From Qipengyuania sp. (GTDB lineage Bacteria; Pseudomonadota; Alphaproteobacteria; Sphingomonadales; Sphingomonadaceae): a stretch of 32,626 bases of DNA. The stretch is taken from contig JAIETR010000075.1 of NCBI GenBank assembly GCA_019745075.1, forward strand, positions 1-32,626, given 5' to 3'. Below are positions 26,357 to 32,626 of this stretch, one piece after another. Position numbers and translations under genes: made by a program. Within the stretch, counting starts at the first letter, position 1. Every line of letters begins with the position of its first letter. The notes under the pieces were generated by a model. The model was not told the DNA's origin, did not search any database, and worked only from the letters and a program-made list of their open reading frames with translations.

Positions 26357-28801
26357 ATGCAAGACAAGAAGAAACGGGCGCCGAATCGCCCGCACAAGCA
26401 AGCGCAGGGACTGCCCTCGCGCGAAGACATCCTCCAAATCATCCAGACCGCCGACGGGCCCGCCGGCAAGCGCGAGCTAGCCAAAGCCTTCGGGCTCAAG
26501 GGCCAGGAAAAGATCGCCCTCAAGGCGCTGCTCAAGGACATGGCCGAGGAAGGCCTGATCGACGGCAAGAAGACCGCCTATCACCGCATGGGCGGCCTGC
26601 CCAAGGTCACCGTGCTCAAGATCGTCGCCATCGAGGATGGCGAGCCGGTCGCCGAGCCCGAAAGCTGGGAAAGCGAGGGCGAAAAACCGCGCCTGCGCCT
26701 GATCGAGAAAAAGGGCCAGCCGGCGCTTAGGCGTGGAGACCGCGTGCTCTCCCGCACCGAGGAGACCCCCAGGGGCTGGCGGGCCTTCCCGATGAAGAAA
26801 CTGCCCGCGCGCACCGAGGGGCTGATGGGGGTGGTCGAGCTCGACGGGGCGGGCAAGCCCTGGCTCGCGCCGGTGGACAAGCGCGTGCGCACCTCCGCCC
26901 CCATCGCCGATCTTGGCGAAGCGAAGCCGGGCGAGCTGGTTCTGGCCGAACGCGTGGGCAAATCCGAGCGCAGCGGCGTCAAGGTGGTCGAGGTGGTCGG
27001 CGATCCGCTCGCCCCCGGCAGTTTCAGCCTGATCGCCATCGCCAGGCACGGCATCCCACACATCTTTCCCGACGAGGCCATCGCCGAGGCCAACCGCGCG
27101 GCCGGTTTGCCGCTCAGTCCCGAGACCCGCGAGGACCTGCGCCACCTCCCGATGGTCGCGATCGATCCCGCCGACGCGCGCGACCATGACGACGCCATCT
27201 GGGCCGAGCCCAATGGCGAGGGCGGATTTCGCGCAGTCGTCGCCATCGCCGACGTCAGTTTTTACGTCCGCCCGTCTGATGGTTCAGGGGGCGGAGCTTT
27301 GGACAAGGAAGCCCGCAAGCGCGGCAATTCGGTCTATTTCCCCGACCGCGTGGTGGCGATGCTGCCCGAGGTGCTTTCCGCCGACGTCTGCTCGCTGGTG
27401 GAGGGCGAGGACCGCGCGGCGATGGTCTGCCACATGACCATCTCGCCCGAGGGCAAGGTCACCAAGTGGCGCTTCACCCGCGCGCTGGTCCGCATCGCGC
27501 ACAACATCGCTTACGAGGATGCGCAGGCGATCGTCGACGCCCTAAAGCCCTCTCCCCTTCAGGGGAGAGGGTTGGGTGAGGGGGAGTCGGACCACGCTAC
27601 CGACGGCCCCCTCCCCCCGACCCCCTCCCCTGGAAGCGAAGCTGTTCCGCAGGAACAACGGGAGGGGGAGATCGCCGGCATTCTCCAAGACCTCTGGGCG
27701 GCGTGGAAGCTGCTCTTCAAGGCCCGAACCGCGCGCGATCCGCTCGATCTCGAGCTGCCCGAGCGCCAGGTAAAGCTGAACGATGCCGGTCAGATCGAGG
27801 AAATCCGCCTGCGCGAGCGGCTCGACGCGCACCGCGTGGTCGAGGACTTCATGATCGCCGCCAATGTCGCCGCGGCCAAGGCGCTCGAGGCCAAGACAGC
27901 CCCGGTGGTCTATCGTATTCACGAGACGCCGAGCCGCGAGAAGCTGCTCAATCTGCGCGAATATCTCGCCACCCAGGGGCGCAAGCTGGCGCTGGGGCAG
28001 GTCATCACGCCGGGGCTGTTCAACCGCATGCTCAAGGACATCGCCGACAACGCCGAGCGCGAGCTGGTGATGGAGGCGGTGCTGCGCAGCCAGATGCAGG
28101 CCTTCTACGGGCCGGAGAACGCGGGCCATTTCGGCCTCGCGCTCGGTTCCTACGCGCACTTCACCTCGCCGATCCGGCGCTATGCGGACCTGCTGGTCCA
28201 CCGCGCGCTGGTCGATGCCTACAAGCTCGAGCAGCCCGCGCCCAAACACCTGCCCGAGAAGTCCGGTCTCTCGGAGCGCGACCGCCAGTCGCTCAGCCAG
28301 ATCACCGACGCGATCAGCCAGACCGAGCGCCGCGCGATGGAGGCCGAGCGCGACACGATCGACCGCTATGTCGCGGCGTTCCTGTCGGAGCGGGTGGGCG
28401 AGACTTTCCCCACGCGCATCACCGGCGTGCAGGGCTTCGGCTTTTTCGCGACGATCCCCGGGCTCGGCGGCGACGGGCTCGTGCCAGTGAGCACGCTCGG
28501 CCGCGAGTACTTCCGCTACGACGAAGCCGCCCATGCGCTGATCGGCGAGCAAAGCGGCACGCGCTACAGCACCGGCGACAAGCTCGAGCTCAAACTCGCC
28601 GAGGCCAATCCGCTGACCGGCGCGCTCAAGTTCGAGGTGCCAGGCAGCGAAGGCGGCATCGAGCCGCGCGGTTTCCGCCCCCCCGAGCGAGGCAGAAAGC
28701 CCGCGTTCCAGGGCAAGTCCTCACCGCGTCAGAGCCACGAGCAGGGCAAGCGCGGCCGCCCCGGCAACATCCGCCATCAGGGGCGGGGCAAGAAACGCTA
28801 G
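26357..28801 (+). CDS. rnr: Ribonuclease R, with in-frame repeat insert
   Basis: 814 residues. Order: basic N-terminus; helix-turn-helix-like domain (REDILQIIQTADGPAGKRELAKAF); cold-shock domains; the RNB catalytic domain with IDPADARDHDDAIWAEP (metal-binding Asp cluster near residue 270-280) and YAHFTSPIRRYADLLVHRALV; an S1 domain (VGETFPTRITGVQGFGFFATIPGLGGDG); and a very basic C-terminal tail. It degrades structured RNA 3'-5'. Residues ~398-438 (SPLQGRGLGEG... to ...REGEIAG) are encoded by a palindromic repeat and are unlike the family. This insert falls in the RNB domain between EDAQAIVDALK and EGEIAGILQDLW; the frame is kept. Confidence 0.94.
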   Translation: MQDKKKRAPNRPHKQAQGLPSREDILQIIQTADGPAGKRELAKAFGLKGQEKIALKALLKDMAEEGLIDGKKTAYHRMGGLPKVTVLKIVAIEDGEPVAEPESWESEGEKPRLRLIEKKGQPALRRGDRVLSRTEETPRGWRAFPMKKLPARTEGLMGVVELDGAGKPWLAPVDKRVRTSAPIADLGEAKPGELVLAERVGKSERSGVKVVEVVGDPLAPGSFSLIAIARHGIPHIFPDEAIAEANRAAGLPLSPETREDLRHLPMVAIDPADARDHDDAIWAEPNGEGGFRAVVAIADVSFYVRPSDGSGGGALDKEARKRGNSVYFPDRVVAMLPEVLSADVCSLVEGEDRAAMVCHMTISPEGKVTKWRFTRALVRIAHNIAYEDAQAIVDALKPSPLQGRGLGEGESDHATDGPLPPTPSPGSEAVPQEQREGEIAGILQDLWAAWKLLFKARTARDPLDLELPERQVKLNDAGQIEEIRLRERLDAHRVVEDFMIAANVAAAKALEAKTAPVVYRIHETPSREKLLNLREYLATQGRKLALGQVITPGLFNRMLKDIADNAERELVMEAVLRSQMQAFYGPENAGHFGLALGSYAHFTSPIRRYADLLVHRALVDAYKLEQPAPKHLPEKSGLSERDRQSLSQITDAISQTERRAMEAERDTIDRYVAAFLSERVGETFPTRITGVQGFGFFATIPGLGGDGLVPVSTLGREYFRYDEAAHALIGEQSGTRYSTGDKLELKLAEANPLTGALKFEVPGSEGGIEPRGFRPPERGRKPAFQGKSSPRQSHEQGKRGRPGNIRHQGRGKKR
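27548..27670. repeat. CTCCCC-family repeat inserted in frame within rnr
   Basis: The left palindrome at 27548-27571 (CCCTCTCCCCT arms, TC centre) is followed by GTTGGGTGAGGGGGAG, and the right part (from about 27607) has CCCCCTCCCCCCGACCCCCT and ends in GGAGGGGGAG. The segment is 123 bp, a multiple of three, and keeps the rnr frame without stops. It belongs to the family seen at 13576 and 24747. Confidence 0.85.
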
Positions 28802-28815
28802 GGTTTCGCCCGCGC

Positions 28816-28882
28816 GTCTCGACACGAACGGAATTTTTTGGCTTTTCCATCCGTTCGTATCGAGCGAAGTCGAGATACCCGC
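28816..28882. terminator. Hairpin between convergent rnr and usp genes
   Basis: TCTCGACACGAACGGA (28817-28832) can pair with TCCGTTCGTATCGAGC (28850-28865), 14 of 16 bases. A T6 run sits in the loop, not after the stem. The right half is the repeat also found before rnr at 26239. The location suits a bidirectional terminator, but the repeat nature means it may simply be a dispersed element. Confidence 0.5.
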
Positions 28883-28889
28883 TGAGGCC

Positions 28890-29354
28890 TTACGCCCCCC
28901 GCGCCGCGAGGGAATCCACGGCTGCGTTGTCGAGCCCGCCGGGGATCAGATAGAGCGGGCAGGGCAGCGTCCCCGCGTGGCCCGCGAAATGCGTCACCAG
29001 CGGCCCCGGGCTGCCATTCGCCGCCGCGCCCAGCACCAGCGCGGCGATGTCGCCGAGCTCCTCGATATAGGTGCCGATCACCTCGTTGGCGTTGCCGATC
29101 CGCACCGCGATCACCGGCATCTTGCCGCTCTCGGCGAAAATGTTGCCCGCGGCGGCATTGGCCATCACCTCGGCGCGCTCCGCCGCCTCGCGCTCGATGG
29201 TCGCCTGCACCCCGCCGAAGGCGTTGAAACTCTGCCGCGGGACCAGCGCCAGGATGTGCACGCTGCCGCCGGTTTCGCGCGCGCGCACCGAGGCGAACCG
29301 CAACGCCGTCTTGGCCTCCTCGGTCTCGTCCATCACCACCAGATAGATGCGCAT
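28890..29354 (-). CDS. Universal stress protein family protein
   Basis: 154 residues from ATG 29354; the frame is open further upstream but over the pdhC promoter and coding region. One UspA fold: MRIYLVVMDETEEAKTAL at the N-terminus (beta-1 and helix-1), ALRFASVRARETGGSVHILALV, and the C-terminal IAALVLGAAANGSPGPLVTHFAG, which resembles the ATP-binding G-2x-G-9x-G(S/T) loop (here GAAANGSPGPLVTHF) though only approximately. Usp proteins are cytoplasmic stress factors of mixed function. It converges with rnr and is divergent from pdhC across 121 bp containing a perfect 12-bp-arm hairpin. Confidence 0.8.
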   Translation of the reverse strand: MRIYLVVMDETEEAKTALRFASVRARETGGSVHILALVPRQSFNAFGGVQATIEREAAERAEVMANAAAGNIFAESGKMPVIAVRIGNANEVIGTYIEELGDIAALVLGAAANGSPGPLVTHFAGHAGTLPCPLYLIPGGLDNAAVDSLAARGA

Positions 29355-29393
29355 CGCGGCCCGCTCCCCGCCGCGCTTATCGGCGAAAGGCCG

Positions 29394-29420
29394 GGGTGCT
29401 GCAAGAAACTTGCAGCACCC
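29394..29420. promoter_or_regulatory. Perfect TGC-rich palindrome between usp and pdhC
   Basis: GGGTGCTGCAAG (29394-29405) and its exact complement CTTGCAGCACCC (29409-29420) with an AAA centre. The site lies 40 bases upstream of the usp start and 55 bases upstream of the pdhC start, as expected for a shared operator. The TGCTGC...GCAGCA half-sites recall TGC-rich PhaR sites; this is speculative. A hairpin in either transcript is the alternative. Confidence 0.5.
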
Positions 29421-29475
29421 GCGCATTTTGGCCAGAGCCGTGGCGTCTCTCCGGTAAAGGACCGCGAACCCGCCC

Positions 29476-30822
29476 ATGCCGACCCCGATCAAGATGCCCG
29501 CGCTGTCGCCCACCATGGAGGAGGGCACGCTCGCCAAATGGCTGGTGAAGGAGGGCGACACGGTCAGCGCCGGCGACATCATGGCCGAGATCGAGACCGA
29601 CAAGGCGACGATGGAGTTCGAGGCGGTGGACGAGGGCACCATCGCCAGGATCGAGGTGGCCGAGGGCACCGAAGGGGTGAAGGTAGGCACCGTGATCGCG
29701 CTGCTGGCGGGCGAGGGCGAGGATGCGGGGGCGGCGAGCGCGGCGTCTGCGCCCGCTCCGGCCTCCGCAGCCAAGGAGAGCAAACCAGAATCCGCTCGTG
29801 CTGAGCCTGTCGAAGCACCCGCGCCGACGCCTGCCGCAAGCGCCCCGAACGGTGCTTCGACAGGCTCAGCACAAGCGGATGTTGGTGCAAGGGGGGATCG
29901 GATCGTCGCCTCGCCGCTCGCCAAGCGGATCGCGGCGGACAAGGGCATCGACCTCGCCGGCGTGAAGGGCAGCGGGCCGAACGGGCGGATCGTCAAGGCG
30001 GATGTCGAGACAGCCCGAGTCCCCGCGCAGGCGGGGACCTCGGTCGGCAGCGCGTCGATGCCCGAGGCCCCCGCCTCCGCGGGGGCTCAGAAGGCGCAGG
30101 ATCCCTCGACTTCGCTCGGGACAGACTTCGGCATCCCCCACACGAGCGAAAAGCTCACCTCGATGCGCAAGACCATCGCGCGCCGCCTCACCGAATCGAA
30201 ACAGCAGGTTCCGCATATCTACCTCACCGTGGACATCCGCCTCGATGCGCTGCTGAAGCTGCGCGGCGAGCTCAACAAGGCGCTCGAGCCGCGGGGCGTG
30301 AAGCTCAGCGTGAACGACCTCCTCATCAAGGCGCTGGCCAAATCGCTGCTCGCGGTGCCCAAGTGCAATGTCCAGTTCGCGGGCGACGAGCTGCTAACCT
30401 TCAGCCGCGCCGATATCTCGGTGGCGGTCTCGATCCCCAGCGGGCTCATCACGCCCATTATCAAGGATGCCGGCAGCAAGGCGGTCAGCGCGATCGGCGC
30501 CGAGATGAAGGACCTCGCCGCCCGCGCCAGGGAGGGCAAGCTCAAGCTGGAGGAGTTCCAGGGCGGCACCGCCAGCCTCTCCAACATGGGCATGTACGGG
30601 ATCAAGCAGTTCGAGGCGGTGATCAACCCGCCGCAGGGCATGATCATGGCCATCGGCGCGGGCGAGAAGCGGCCCTATGTCATCGACGACGCGCTCGCCA
30701 TCGCCACCGTCATGAGCGCCACAGGCAGCTTCGACCACCGCGCCATCGACGGCGCCGACGGGGCCGAACTGATGCAGGTGTTCAAGACCTTGGTGGAGGC
30801 GCCGCTGGGGCTGGTGGCGTGA
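29476..30822 (+). CDS. pdhC: Pyruvate dehydrogenase E2, dihydrolipoamide acetyltransferase
   Basis: 448 residues. One lipoyl domain (1-80) with K43 in [10 protein letters not shown] as lipoyl site; an Ala/Pro linker; the E1/E3-binding domain (about 137-176, [17 protein letters not shown]...[14 protein letters not shown]); a second linker; and the catalytic domain from about 219 with the active-site motif [12 protein letters not shown] (H421, D425). It transfers acetyl from lipoamide to CoA. Both linkers contain palindromic repeat DNA (29792-29878 and 30016-30125), translated in frame. E3 (lpd) lies 1.7 kb downstream; the intervening genes look inserted. The stop overlaps a GTG start (GTGA, 30819-30822). 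Confidence 0.95.
   Translation: MPTPIKMPALSPTMEEGTLAKWLVKEGDTVSAGDIMAEIETDKATMEFEAVDEGTIARIEVAEGTEGVKVGTVIALLAGEGEDAGAASAASAPAPASAAKESKPESARAEPVEAPAPTPAASAPNGASTGSAQADVGARGDRIVASPLAKRIAADKGIDLAGVKGSGPNGRIVKADVETARVPAQAGTSVGSASMPEAPASAGAQKAQDPSTSLGTDFGIPHTSEKLTSMRKTIARRLTESKQQVPHIYLTVDIRLDALLKLRGELNKALEPRGVKLSVNDLLIKALAKSLLAVPKCNVQFAGDELLTFSRADISVAVSIPSGLITPIIKDAGSKAVSAIGAEMKDLAARAREGKLKLEEFQGGTASLSNMGMYGIKQFEAVINPPQGMIMAIGAGEKRPYVIDDALAIATVMSATGSFDHRAIDGADGAELMQVFKTLVEAPLGLVA
29792..29878. repeat. GACAGGCTCAG-family repeat inside pdhC linker 1
   Basis: Arms 29792-29819 and 29851-29878 (28 bp, one mismatch) with the same core as the intergenic copies at 3712 and 14848. The element is 87 bp, exactly 29 codons, and encodes residues ~106-135 of PdhC ([19 protein letters not shown] followed by ASTGSAQAD). 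Confidence 0.92.
30016..30125. repeat. Palindromes inside pdhC linker 2
   Basis: GTCCCCGC...GCGGGGAC (30019-30038) and GCCCCCGC...GCGGGGGC (30067-30086) are two short palindromes of related sequence, and CCCTCGACTTCGCTCGGG (30103-30120) matches the TCGACTTCGCTCGA motif of the 23070 repeat. All are read in frame as part of the linker between the E1/E3-binding and catalytic domains. Confidence 0.7.
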
Positions 30823-31085
30823 GGCTGCAACGCATCCTGCGCGAGCCAAGTGTTCTCGTTGCGCTGATCGGTTTTCCGATCGGACTGGCGTCCATTGCGT
30901 TCAGCGACTGGCTGGACAGTAGCAATTCCGCGATCGAACGCGCATATGAAGCCGAGAAGAACCGCTGCGACCGGGCCTTCGCTGTCGCGCAGGACGATGC
31001 GCTGAACGCGCGATTTGCTGGCGATGACGAGTTTCTGGCAGAACAGCTGCGGATCGCGAAGATGTGTGGTAGAAGGAACCCCTGA
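30819..31085 (+). CDS. Small membrane-anchored protein, unknown
   Basis: 88 residues from GTG 30819, overlapping the pdhC stop. The N-terminus has one hydrophobic segment ([17 protein letters not shown]) after a basic start (RLQRILREP), suggesting N-in anchoring; the rest is a charged helix with two Cys (KNRCDRAF and AKMCGRRNP). No known family recognised. The DNA is visibly less GC-rich than pdhC. The stop overlaps the next tiny ORF's ATG (TGATG). Confidence 0.55.
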   Translation: MRLQRILREPSVLVALIGFPIGLASIAFSDWLDSSNSAIERAYEAEKNRCDRAFAVAQDDALNARFAGDDEFLAEQLRIAKMCGRRNP

Positions 31086-31186
31086 TGGAAACCGCAGGTA
31101 TCATCATCCTGGTCGCGAGCCTCATGTTTCTCGCCTACGGGCTCATCAACGCGTCGCGGAAAGAGCGCGACGCGCGGTTCGATTGA
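31085..31186 (+). CDS. Tiny single-span membrane protein
   Basis: 33 residues from ATG 31085, whose first base is the last base of the preceding TGA. It is METAG followed by a hydrophobic segment (IIILVASLMFLAYGLI) and a charged end (NASRKERDARFD). The layout, one helix plus basic cytoplasmic tail, and the coupled start support a real gene, but a 33-codon frame can arise by chance. Unknown function. Confidence 0.45.
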   Translation: METAGIIILVASLMFLAYGLINASRKERDARFD

Positions 31187-31202
31187 GCGAGTCCCGCACA
31201 CA

Positions 31203-31304
31203 GTGAACGCCACCGGCAGCTTCGACCACCGCGCCCTCGACGGCGCCGAACTGATGCAGGTGTTCAAGACGCTGGTGGAGGCGCCGCTGGGGCTGGTGGC
31301 TTAA
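31203..31304 (+). pseudogene. Duplicated 3' end of pdhC
   Basis: From 31209 to the TAA at 31302-31304 the sequence matches pdhC 30718-30822 codon for codon: 96 aligned bases, 6 differences, plus one 9-bp in-frame deletion. Three of the five changed codons before the stop are silent pairs (ACA/ACC, ACC/ACG, TTG/CTG), GCG/GCT is also silent, and ATC/CTC is Ile to Leu; the stop is TAA instead of TGA. It encodes [20 protein letters not shown] and [10 protein letters not shown], including the catalytic His. A GTG at 31203 could start a 33-codon frame. The TAA overlaps the ATG of the next gene (TAATG). Confidence 0.9.
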
Positions 31305-31606
31305 TGGCAGAAGCTCGCACCGCCAAGTGGATTGCCATTGCGCTTGGAACTGTTGAGTTCCTTTTTGGGCTTGTGCTGGCACTTGCCATTGTCCTCCAGC
31401 AATCTTGGTTAGATGCCGATCCGTCAGTTAAGTTCTCGGTGTGGCATTGGCCGCTGGTCTGGGCTTTCGCTGCGTGTGTGGTCATCGCGCCCCCTGCCAT
31501 TGCCTATATCGCCGAACGAAGCGAAAGCCGCCGGGTGGTGATTATCTGCATTGCAGTACTCTTGGCTTACCCCCTCAGTTTATTTGGCTTCGCGCGGTTC
31601 GCGTAA
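31304..31606 (+). CDS. Small integral membrane protein, unknown
   Basis: 100 residues from ATG 31304. Three hydrophobic segments: WIAIALGTVEFLFGLVLALAI, WPLVWAFAACVVIAPPAIAYI and VVIICIAVLLAYPLSLFGF, separated by short polar loops. No family recognised. Base use is clearly more AT-rich than in the flanking pdhC and thioesterase genes (for example GAACTGTTGAGTTCCTTTTT), suggesting acquisition. Its start overlaps the stop of the duplicated pdhC tail, and its TAA overlaps the thioesterase ATG. Confidence 0.65.
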   Translation: MAEARTAKWIAIALGTVEFLFGLVLALAIVLQQSWLDADPSVKFSVWHWPLVWAFAACVVIAPPAIAYIAERSESRRVVIICIAVLLAYPLSLFGFARFA

Positions 31607-31980
31607 TGAACCGCGATCCCCTCATCCGCATCACCGCCATGCCGGCGGACACCAATCCCTATGGCGGGGTGTTCGGCGGCTGGCTGATGAGCCAGATGGC
31701 GCTCGGCGCGGGGGCGCTGGCGAGCCGGGTGGGGCGGGGCAAGGCGGTGGTGGTCGGCGCCAGCGATTTCGCCTTCCCCGGCGCGATGGCGGTGGGGGAC
31801 GAGCTTTCGGTTTACTGCGAAATCGCGGCGACCGGCACCACCTCGCTCACCATTGCCGCCGAGGCCGTGGCCCGCGAGCGCAATGGCGAGGCAACCGCGG
31901 TGGTCGCGAAAGGCAGCTTCAAGTTCGTGCTGCTCGATGAGAACGACCGGCCGCGCGCGGTCGGCGAGGTGGCGCGGTGA
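31606..31980 (+). CDS. Acyl-CoA thioesterase, hotdog fold (YciA-like)
   Basis: 124 residues from ATG 31606. The N-terminus ITAMPADTNPYGGVFGGWLMSQMALGAG carries the NxxGxxFGGWLMS motif of hotdog acyl-CoA thioesterases, with Asn and the following helix forming the active site. The strands around SDFAFPGAMAVGDELSVYCEI and SLTIAAEAVARERNGEATAVVAKGSFKFVLLDE complete one hotdog. It would hydrolyse acyl-CoA to free acid and CoA, sensible beside the acetyl-CoA-forming PDH genes. The GTGA overlap at 31977-31980 couples it to the next gene. Confidence 0.82.
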   Translation: MNRDPLIRITAMPADTNPYGGVFGGWLMSQMALGAGALASRVGRGKAVVVGASDFAFPGAMAVGDELSVYCEIAATGTTSLTIAAEAVARERNGEATAVVAKGSFKFVLLDENDRPRAVGEVAR

Positions 31981-32522
31981 GCAACAGGTTGCAGCCCCCT
32001 CTCCCCAACCCCTCTCCCGCAAGGGGAGAGGGGCTAGAAAGGCGAGAGAATTTGGGTGAAAACTCCTCTCCCCTTGCGGGAGAGGAAGGGGCCCGCCCGC
32101 GCCAGCGGGTGGGGAGGAGAGGGGGCCAGCGCAGCCTTCTCGATCTGGCGAAGGGCAACCGAAAGAACCTCACCGATGCCGAGCGCAAGCTCTGGTCGAT
32201 CTTGCGCTCGCATCGCCTGCAAGGCTGGAAGTTCAAGCGGCAGGAGCAACTTGGCGATTTCATCGTCGATTTCGTTTGTTTCCGGGCGCGCCTTATTGTC
32301 GAAGCCGACGGGTCGCAGCACGCCGACAACGCCGACGATCTGGTCAGAACTACTTGGCTCGAAGGCAAGGGCTTCCGCGTCATCCGCTTCTGGAACAACG
32401 ATATCCTGCTCAATCCCGACGGCGTTGCGACGGCCATTCTCGCTGCGCTGCCCCCTCTCCTTCCCACCGCTTCGCGGCGGGCCCCTTCCTCTCCCGCTAG
32501 GGGAGAGGAGAATTATCTCTAG
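31977..32522 (+). CDS. DUF559 endonuclease-like protein framed by repeats
   Basis: 181 residues from GTG 31977; a GTG at 32109 would give 137 residues, closer to the family size, and removes the repeat-encoded N-terminus (PNPSPARGEG...). Core (about 32142-32445): NRKNLTDAERKLWSILRSH, KFKRQEQLGDFIVDFVCF, LIVEADGSQHA, GFRVIRFWNNDIL. This is the DUF559/Vsr-like PD-(D/E)xK fold; D of GDFIVDF, E of VEADGSQH and downstream residues are likely metal ligands. Function of DUF559 proteins is unproven. Inverted repeats of ~60 bp flank the core on both sides, and the C-terminus is again repeat-encoded (SSPARGEE). Confidence 0.8.
   Translation: MSNRLQPPLPNPSPARGEGLERRENLGENSSPLAGEEGARPRQRVGRRGGQRSLLDLAKGNRKNLTDAERKLWSILRSHRLQGWKFKRQEQLGDFIVDFVCFRARLIVEADGSQHADNADDLVRTTWLEGKGFRVIRFWNNDILLNPDGVATAILAALPPLLPTASRRAPSSPARGEENYL
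31993..32126. repeat. Left repeat block of the DUF559 unit
   Basis: Two parts. 31993-32034 holds CTCTCCCGCAAGGGGAGAG flanked by C- and G-runs. 32062-32126 starts ACTCCTCTCCCCTTGCGGGA, continues AGGAAGGGGCCCGCC, and ends GGAGAGGGGG. The second part is the inverted partner of 32450-32511. Same family as 13576, 24747 and the rnr insert. Confidence 0.88.
32450..32511. repeat. Right repeat block of the DUF559 unit
   Basis: Starts CCCCCTCTCCTTCCCACCGC, holds GGCGGGCCCCTTCCTCTCCC, and ends CTAGGGGAGAGGAG. Its reverse complement aligns over about 60 bp with 32062-32126, with a few substitutions and small gaps. Confidence 0.88.

Positions 32523-32626
<104 letters not shown>

Noticed and set aside
31187..31304. 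Integron attC-like site between small genes
   Set aside because: The segment is explained by homology to the pdhC end; no attC core or stem features and no integron integrase in the window.

Overview
The window is a GC-rich, gene-dense stretch of a bacterial chromosome. Gene content, gene order and protein style point to an alphaproteobacterium of the Sphingomonadales. Supporting features are the rph/rdgB/hemW and hrcA-grpE...dnaK-dnaJ neighbourhoods, the radA-cvpA-NifU-like-MFS-alr-phaR-proS run, a 'vgr-related' HExxH protein, a split PDH E2 (pdhC) and intergenic palindromes of the GACAGGCTCAG type. No rRNA, tRNA, CRISPR array or intact transposon was seen. The ends cut a DedA-family gene (left) and a dihydrolipoyl dehydrogenase gene (right).

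Layout. 1-4.6 kb: DedA tail; then on the minus strand rph, rdgB, hemW and xerC, with a plus-strand secreted CAP-domain gene lying between rdgB and hemW. 4.7-14.8 kb: heat-shock region, hrcA-grpE and, 5 kb on, dnaK-dnaJ. Between the two pairs sit a DUF885 hydrolase translationally coupled to threonine synthase, two small lipoproteins, and a minus-strand pair (PCuAC copper chaperone and a vgr-related HExxH protein). A good alphaproteobacterial RpoH-type promoter precedes dnaK. 14.9-17.2 kb: a large patatin-like protein, divergent from radA; the 72-bp gap holds a perfect GTTC-N7-GTTC LexA box. 17.3-24.7 kb: co-directional radA, cvpA, NifU-like scaffold, MHS-type MFS transporter, alr, phaR and proS. 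24.9-29.4 kb: secreted M28 peptidase, RNase R, and a convergent universal stress protein. 29.5-32.6 kb: pyruvate dehydrogenase E2 (pdhC), small membrane-protein genes, a hotdog thioesterase, a DUF559 endonuclease-like gene, and lpd.

Most unusual features. (1) The pdhC-lpd interval looks like an insertion hotspot: the last ~100 bp of pdhC are repeated downstream (30718-30822 and 31209-31304), and each tail copy runs directly into small low-GC genes. (2) The DUF559 core is bracketed by ~60-bp inverted repeats of the same palindrome family that lies between dnaK and dnaJ, between proS and the peptidase gene, and inside rnr. This suggests a REP-like element family with a candidate nuclease partner. 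(3) Palindromic repeats are carried in frame inside two essential-type proteins, RNase R and both linkers of PdhC, so they are translated as protein inserts.
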